Shown: positions 20,792 to 24,370 of the stretch, in pieces
How positions within the stretch are numbered: the stretch's first letter is position 1
Layout: each line of letters begins with the position of its first letter
Origin: a virus
IMG/VR virus record: IMGVR_UViG_3300027770_000246
Location: 1-24,370 of that record
Reading direction: 5' to 3' (one strand)
Length of the DNA: 24,370 bases
The notes under the pieces: generated by a model
Told to the model about the DNA's origin: nothing
Databases searched by the model: none
What the model saw: the letters and a program-made list of their open reading frames with translations, nothing else
Made by a program: the position numbers and the translations under genes

Positions 20792-21657
20792 GCATCGGCT
20801 ACACCAAACTCTTTTCCAGCATCGTGACCTCGACGATCTGGGTCGAATCAGACCGGACGCGCATAGTGTGGATTACGATGCTGGCGATGGCGGACAGGAA
20901 CGGCGAGATTCAAGCATCCATTCCCGGACTCGCTCGATTGGCCGGCGTGCCGATTCCCGACTGTGAGGAGGCGCTTGCAAAGTTCATCGCGCCTGACCCC
21001 TACTCGCGAACACCGGACGACGAGGGGCGTCGCATCGAAAAGATCGAAGGAGGCTGGGCATTGCTCAACCATGCAAAGTATCGGGAAATGGCGAGCAGGG
21101 ATGACAGCAAGGCCGCGAACACCGAGCGTCAGCGCAGGCATCGCGAAAAGGAAAAGCGTAACGCCACAGTAACGCCCCGTAACGCCAAGGTAACGCCGAG
21201 TAACATCAAAGTAACGCATACCTTGCACATAGCAGAGGCAGAGGCAGAGGCAGAGGCAGAAGCAAGGAATACACATACAGCGCCGGTTCCCGTCGCGGCG
21301 GGCGATGAAGCTCCTGCCCGCGATTGTCCGTTTCCGCCTGAGGTCGCCCGCAAGCAGTCCGCTCGCGAGCTCGAAGCCGAATCGGTCTGGGCGCTTTACC
21401 CGAAGAAAAAAGGAAAGAAGGAGGCCATGCGCGAGGTTATCAATGCGATTCGAACCGAGGGCATCGAGCGCATCCGCGAGCGCGTGAAAGCGTATGCGGA
21501 TGCCGTCAGCCGGTGGTCGCAGGACGATCGCAAATACGTTCCTGACCCCGTGCGTTGGTTTAAGCGCGGGAACTACGACGACGACCCGAAAGAATGGCAG
21601 CGTAACGCAATTCCCGAATCCGAAAAGTCTGAATACAACAAAGATAATGCTTGGTAA
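20788..21657 (+). CDS. Replication initiation protein with winged-helix N-terminus
   Basis: The 289-residue protein has an N-terminal region (SIGYTKLFSSIVTSTIWVES, then VWITMLAMADRNGEIQASIP, then GLARLAGV) found in phage helix-turn-helix replication proteins. A charged RQRRHREKEKR linker (115-124) leads to a repeated NATVTPR/NAKVTPS/NIKVTH segment (125-144) and a run of Glu-Ala (about 149-159). The C-terminal part (VWALYPKKKGKKEAMREVI, ending VPDPVRWFKRGNYDDDPKEW) matches the usual end of this class. By analogy with lambda O it would bind the origin, perhaps the repeats within its own gene, and pass the site to the DnaC-like loader at 22322. Confidence 0.72.
   Translation: MSIGYTKLFSSIVTSTIWVESDRTRIVWITMLAMADRNGEIQASIPGLARLAGVPIPDCEEALAKFIAPDPYSRTPDDEGRRIEKIEGGWALLNHAKYREMASRDDSKAANTERQRRHREKEKRNATVTPRNAKVTPSNIKVTHTLHIAEAEAEAEAEARNTHTAPVPVAAGDEAPARDCPFPPEVARKQSARELEAESVWALYPKKKGKKEAMREVINAIRTEGIERIRERVKAYADAVSRWSQDDRKYVPDPVRWFKRGNYDDDPKEWQRNAIPESEKSEYNKDNAW
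21158..21218 (+). repeat. Six GTAACGCC-type iterons (candidate origin)
   Basis: GTAACGCC starts at 21158, 21169, 21179 and 21190, with variants GTAACATC at 21200 and GTAACGCA at 21211. Spacings are 11, 10, 11, 10 and 11 bases, averaging 10.6, so all copies lie on nearly the same face of the helix. They are inside the initiator gene, as in lambda ori. Confidence 0.75.
21232..21261 (+). repeat. GCAGAG hexanucleotide repeat
   Basis: Four GCAGAG units and one GCAGAA unit encode alternating Glu-Ala in the initiator. It lies 13 bases after the iterons. Slippage could vary the linker length. Confidence 0.85.
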
Positions 21658-21681
21658 TTTCAACCACAACAACACAACACC

Positions 21682-22041
21682 ATGAACACACCCAAACCCA
21701 CACCCCGCACCGACGCCGCATGGACATCGTCGTTTGAAGGAAAACAAATGAGCGCAGGCCAAACCGCGAGGGCCTTGCGCGAATGCTCACAGAAACTCGA
21801 AACCGAACTTGCCGCGCTCCGCGCCGACCTCGCCGCCCTTGAGCAATGCCACGACGATAACTGCCGCGCCTTGGTGAAGATCGCCGAAGAACTCGCCACC
21901 GAGCGGGAGCGGCTGGATTGGCTCTTGTCATACGACGGAGTTGATTGGATTCTTTCGGCGCACAAAAACCGGAAACTATTCGAGGGCGAATCCGATAATC
22001 GAGCGTTGCTTGAGGCGGCGATGAAGGATGGCGCGAAATGA
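21682..22041 (+). CDS. Unknown coiled-coil protein (PTPRTDA start)
   Basis: The 119-residue protein starts MNTPKPTPRTDAAWTSSFEG and contains a long coiled coil (ARALRECSQKLETELAALRA, then DLAALEQCHDDNCRALVKIA), then LDWLLSYDGVDWILSAHKN. Proteins starting T-P-R-T-D followed by an ARxLE coil are frequent in phages of some environmental bacteria, without assigned function. It follows the initiator with the leader CAACCACAACAACACAACAC and overlaps the next gene by ATGA. Confidence 0.6.
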   Translation: MNTPKPTPRTDAAWTSSFEGKQMSAGQTARALRECSQKLETELAALRADLAALEQCHDDNCRALVKIAEELATERERLDWLLSYDGVDWILSAHKNRKLFEGESDNRALLEAAMKDGAK

Positions 22042-22325
22042 CCGCCTCCCGCACCGCATACTGGCGCGAATACAATCGAAGAAACGCCGCTAAAAAACGC
22101 GAGCAGCACGCGGCGTTTCGCGAGCGGAACCGCGAGAAGGTCAACGCGGACAAGCGCGCGCTTCGGGCTGCGGGCAAGGTCGCGCCGCGCAAGGTGAGCG
22201 CGATTCGGGCGGTGAAGCCGACGGTCGCGAAGCCGCGCACGGACGAGGGAAAGGCTGAGGCCCTGCTCACGCTGCGGGGAAAGTTCGCGGCGTTTCGGGC
22301 AAAGCGGGCGGAGGGGAAGGGATGA
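22038..22325 (+). CDS. Small highly basic protein
   Basis: The 95-residue protein is Arg/Lys/Ala-rich (MTASRTAYWREYNRRNAAKK). Its first half is a single charged helix of the Y-x-x-x-N-R-x-x-x-x-K-x-R-E-x-x-x-x-x-R-E type seen in small phage nucleic acid-binding or HNH-linked proteins, but no zinc or nuclease motif is present. It probably binds DNA. It is coupled by ATGA to both neighbours, between the initiator region and the helicase loader. Confidence 0.6.
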   Translation: MTASRTAYWREYNRRNAAKKREQHAAFRERNREKVNADKRALRAAGKVAPRKVSAIRAVKPTVAKPRTDEGKAEALLTLRGKFAAFRAKRAEGKG

Positions 22326-22990
22326 CCGCGCAACCGATGGCCAGCCTGCTCGCGGGCGTCGTTCCTGAGGGATTCTCGGGCACTCCGTTCGATGGTGACG
22401 CCGCAAGCGCGCATTTCCTCGCAGAGGCCCGCAAACGCGACGCAATCGCCCGTTTCGATTCCGCCGTGCCTCCGACGATGCGGGAATCAGACTGGGGACA
22501 CGCTGGGATGGCCGCGAACCGCGCGCAGATCGAGCGAGTGCTTGCGCACCAAGTCGGGGCTAAGGGGCTGCTGCTGAGCGGCAGGACCGGACGCGGAAAA
22601 ACGCGCTCGATGTGGGCGCTCATGCGCAGGCTGGCGCACGAGGAGGCGCGGGACATCCGGTATTTCCACGCGGGCGATTGGTTCGCGACGTTGCAGGGAT
22701 GCCTCAACTACGGGCGGGACGATGCGCGGGGATGGGTCGATGCGGTGGCGCGTAGGCCGGTCGTGTTCATCGACGATCTCGGGCAAGAGGCAATCCAGAC
22801 CGCGCGCAGCGAGTGGGCGATGTCGTGGTTCATGCGCTTTCTCGACATCAGGGTGAGCGAGCGGCTGCCGCTCTACGTGACCACCAACCTCGATGCGCAG
22901 GGCATTGCCGAGCGCGGGGCTTCGAGCGTCAGGGGCGACCCGATGGTCAGGCGGCTCATCGAGATTTGCGAGCCGATCAAATTCGTTTAA
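22322..22990 (+). CDS. DnaC/IstB-like helicase loader ATPase
   Basis: The 222-residue AAA+ protein has Walker A GRTGRGKT (87-94), Walker B VVFIDDLG (147-154), sensor 1 VTTN (186-189) and the late RGDPMVRRLIEIC segment (204-216) with sensor/arginine residues. The N-terminal 60 residues are variable, as in DnaC-type loaders, where they bind the replicative helicase. It would load the host DnaB-type helicase at the site opened by the initiator at 20788. No phage helicase is seen. It overlaps the previous gene by ATGA. Confidence 0.85.
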   Translation: MTAQPMASLLAGVVPEGFSGTPFDGDAASAHFLAEARKRDAIARFDSAVPPTMRESDWGHAGMAANRAQIERVLAHQVGAKGLLLSGRTGRGKTRSMWALMRRLAHEEARDIRYFHAGDWFATLQGCLNYGRDDARGWVDAVARRPVVFIDDLGQEAIQTARSEWAMSWFMRFLDIRVSERLPLYVTTNLDAQGIAERGASSVRGDPMVRRLIEICEPIKFV

Positions 22991-23488
22991 ATGAAGGCCA
23001 TCAAAAATGTCACGAACGGGAGAAGGCTCGATCACATGAAGCCTAATTTGATCGGGGTGTATGCTCTGCATCTCGCGGAAGAGATTGTTTACATCGGCCA
23101 AGCGCATTGCATTCGGACGCGAATTCAGCATCACGAGCGAGAGAGGGAGAAGGAGTTTGATGGCTATTCTTTTGCGAATTTAATGCCGATTCTCGAAAGA
23201 ATGAACTACCCGACAGGAAAGATGTATCTCGACTGGGTGGAGTGCTGGGAAATAGCCCGCGCGGAGCCTATCCTGAATCGAAGAATTCCAAAGATGCGGC
23301 AGATTGAAATGATGATGCCTGTTGGGCTGCTTCGATTTTGCAGAAATGTTTCCGATCGCGAGGGAGTCACGACCGATGACGACTTTTTGCGTTTGAAGGA
23401 ATCGCTGCAAACTGTCGCCGGTCGCAAATTAAAGATTGATTCGATTGAACATTCAGCCCTTTGCGCGTGCGCCAAAATCGAGGCTTGA
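22991..23488 (+). CDS. GIY-YIG nuclease domain protein
   Basis: The 165-residue protein has IGVYALHLAEEIVYIGQAHC (21-40) with GVY and VYIG in the right spacing, then IRTRIQHHERE (41-51), and WVECWEIARAEPILNRR (82-98) with a candidate catalytic Glu 84. This fits a freestanding GIY-YIG endonuclease domain. The last 65 residues are of unknown type. An alternative start at 23036 (MKPNLIGVY) would drop 15 residues. The DNA is AT-richer than its neighbours, which suggests mobility, as with free-standing homing nucleases. It starts right after the loader's stop. Confidence 0.72.
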   Translation: MKAIKNVTNGRRLDHMKPNLIGVYALHLAEEIVYIGQAHCIRTRIQHHEREREKEFDGYSFANLMPILERMNYPTGKMYLDWVECWEIARAEPILNRRIPKMRQIEMMMPVGLLRFCRNVSDREGVTTDDDFLRLKESLQTVAGRKLKIDSIEHSALCACAKIEA

Positions 23489-23512
23489 CACGCAACGCAC
23501 GCGGGCCGAAAC

Positions 23513-23568
23513 CCCACGCGTGCGCGGCATAGAACACAAACCTAAAAGCATCAGCGGCCACGCGTGGG
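23513..23568. repeat. Inverted repeat around CACGCGTG palindromes
   Basis: CCCACGCGTG (23513-23522) and its exact complement CACGCGTGGG (23559-23568) are separated by 36 bases, each with the 8-base palindrome CACGCGTG 44 bases apart. They may be a paired protein-binding site or an RNA hairpin. Confidence 0.45.
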
Positions 23569-23666
23569 CAAAACACAAGCGTCTCAACGCACAGCTCACG
23601 CGCGGAGGCCGACGGCGGAAACACACAACATGGAAACGAACAACGACAACGAGCGGCGAGAGCTAG
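23520..23666 (+). CDS. Possible 48-residue basic protein (uncertain)
   Basis: GTG 23520 opens MRGIEHKPKSISGHAWAKHK, then RLNAQLTRGGRRRKHTTWKR, ending TAG 23664-23666. Third codon positions look like neighbouring genes up to about 23630, and it fills an otherwise empty gap. However, it overlaps the next gene by 37 bases and the same frame is open upstream to a TTG at 23436. No function is suggested beyond nucleic acid binding. Confidence 0.3.
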   Translation: MRGIEHKPKSISGHAWAKHKRLNAQLTRGGRRRKHTTWKRTTTTSGES

Positions 23667-23896
23667 AGGCTTTGCGCTTCTCCTCGCGTGCTGCGCGGGC
23701 GATTACAACCCTCGAAGTGCAGCGGAAAGCGATCGGGCGCGAATACGGCGAGAGGATAAAAAAAATCAAGGCTCTCATCCTCATCCTGCAACAGCGCGAG
23801 AGCCTCGGGCAAATGGGCATCGAGGGAATTGACGCGGTCGAGATTACGCCTGAGCTGAAGAAACTGATCTACAATCCGGTGGGCGACTTGTCGTGA
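23630..23896 (+). CDS. Small charged helical protein
   Basis: The 88-residue protein (METNNDNERRELEALRFSSR) is helical and charged through residue about 55 (KAIGREYGERIKKIKALILI), then has GIEGIDAVEITPELKKLIYN. ATG 23630 follows the leader GGAAACACACAAC. It overlaps the next gene by GTGA. No family is recognised; it might be a regulator or an interaction partner of the next protein. Confidence 0.6.
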   Translation: METNNDNERRELEALRFSSRAARAITTLEVQRKAIGREYGERIKKIKALILILQQRESLGQMGIEGIDAVEITPELKKLIYNPVGDLS

Positions 23897-24303
23897 ACTC
23901 GATCACCGCCGCCGACTGGGTGACGAACTGCGTTACGACCTACGACGCAGCGCGCGGCACGGCACAGCTGTCCTGCGAGATCATGGAGCGATTAGTGGAG
24001 ATGCACGAGATGCGGCACACGAGCGCGGCGGACCTTTGCCGGCGACTCGGGACGCTGGCCGACCTGTCGCCGTCGATGTTCCTGACCACGGTGCGGCTGG
24101 GGTCGGGGGACGTGCACGCGGTGCGGCAGTCGTTTGCCGAGATGGCCGAGCAGACCGGAAGGACGCGGCAGGCGCTGCATTACGAGTGGGCGCACGAGGT
24201 GGCCAAGGTCAGGATGGTTTTCCCTGAACTTGCGCAGCTTATGGCGGATTACCGGCAGTCAACGGATGAGCCTGAGCGGGGCGATTCGGAGGAAGGGCGG
24301 TGA
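23893..24303 (+). CDS. Unknown protein with possible HTH-like helices
   Basis: The 136-residue protein from GTG 23893 is wholly helical. The part at about 80-106 (SFAEMAEQTGRTRQALHYEW) has the A-E-x-x-G-x-T-R-Q-A-L pattern of a helix-turn-helix. Its acidic C-terminus ends DEPERGDSEEGR. A regulator or small terminase subunit is possible because packaging genes could follow beyond the window, but this is speculation. It overlaps its neighbours by GTGA on both sides. Confidence 0.6.
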   Translation: MNSITAADWVTNCVTTYDAARGTAQLSCEIMERLVEMHEMRHTSAADLCRRLGTLADLSPSMFLTTVRLGSGDVHAVRQSFAEMAEQTGRTRQALHYEWAHEVAKVRMVFPELAQLMADYRQSTDEPERGDSEEGR

Positions 24304-24370
24304 TCGCACGCATCGAGGCGCGGAGGGGGCTAGAATCGCACGCAAGGGGTGTTTGCGGGGGCATGGGGCA
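24300..24370 (+). CDS. Partial gene cut by window end
   Basis: GTG 24300 overlaps the previous stop by GTGA and opens MIARIEARRGLESHARGVCG, which is still open at the window end. The overlap matches the style of the region. Too little is present to identify it. Confidence 0.4.
   Translation, partial: MIARIEARRGLESHARGVCGGMG

Noticed and set aside
21232-21261. GCAGAG repeat as a CRISPR-like or origin element
   Set aside because: The units are contiguous without spacers and encode Glu-Ala in frame; it is a simple microsatellite within the initiator.
20848-22445. Long minus-strand open frames over the replication region
   Set aside because: They are Arg/Ser/Cys-rich shadows of strong + strand genes with motifs, with no overlaps or leaders of the kind seen on the + strand.
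23087-23097. Third GTTTACATCGG, like the repeated leader element
   Set aside because: It encodes VYIG in the GIY-YIG nuclease; the rest of the element (GGAA, GAGAGAGT) is missing, so the match is explained by the protein motif.
23485-23490. TTGACA promoter-like -35 box
   Set aside because: It overlaps the GIY-YIG stop codon and no -10-like hexamer lies 16-18 bases downstream.

Overview
The window is a stretch of a tailed double-stranded DNA phage or prophage. Every supported gene is on the + strand, genes are packed with 1-11 base overlaps (mostly ATGA or GTGA), and head, neck, tail, lysis, recombination and replication modules follow in the usual order. A tail tube protein, a frameshifting tail chaperone pair, a tape measure protein and a J-like tail tip point to a siphovirus with a long non-contractile tail; the 399-residue tape measure suggests a tail of about 60 nm. 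Terminase, portal, integrase and repressor are not visible. DNA is GC-rich with GC-rich third codon positions, interrupted by AT-richer patches. Host is unknown; Verrucomicrobiota is a guess from the style of some small proteins and is not proven.

Layout. 49-1077: four consecutive small membrane proteins, including a 3-TM GTA-type holin. 1101-3384: capsid protease/scaffold, decoration protein, major capsid protein, then a strong terminator (3405-3440). 3482-5505: two GT-A-fold glycosyltransferases inserted between head and neck genes. 5508-7546: head closure, tail completion, tail terminator and tail tube. 7576-8057: tail assembly chaperones G and GT, joined by an apparent programmed -1 frameshift at A_AAA_AAC. 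8050-13626: tape measure, distal tail proteins and a 1051-residue tail tip protein with fibronectin type III-like repeats; a terminator follows at 14057-14096.

14191-16315: a short isolated unit with a repeated leader element, a 48-residue protein and a UUCG-loop terminator, then a cluster of small proteins, a secreted lysozyme-like protein and a FGKNKG protein with an SSB-like acidic tip. 16396-18695: RecT-like annealing protein and RecE/exonuclease VIII-like nuclease, separated by three small genes. 18692-20448: small membrane proteins, a helix-turn-helix protein ending in 11-bp tandem repeats, an AT-rich unknown ORF and a RusA resolvase. 20449-20596: a second copy of the leader element followed by a terminator touching the next start codon. 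20597-24370: replication initiator carrying iteron-like repeats, DnaC/IstB-like helicase loader, GIY-YIG nuclease and small unknown genes, the last one cut by the window end.

The most interesting non-coding signals are: (1) CA-rich leaders of the type ACAACACAACA before most genes that follow an intergenic gap, where Shine-Dalgarno sequences are mostly absent; (2) the 30-base element GTTTACATCGGG-N3-GGAA-N3-GAGAGAGT found in front of two short leader units; (3) six GTAACGCC-like repeats spaced 11,10,11,10,11 bases inside the initiator gene, a candidate replication origin; and (4) TGAACACGAAT repeats at the end of the helix-turn-helix gene. No complete undescribed defence or anti-defence system is evident; the best novelty candidates are these regulatory signals and the glycosyltransferase pair.
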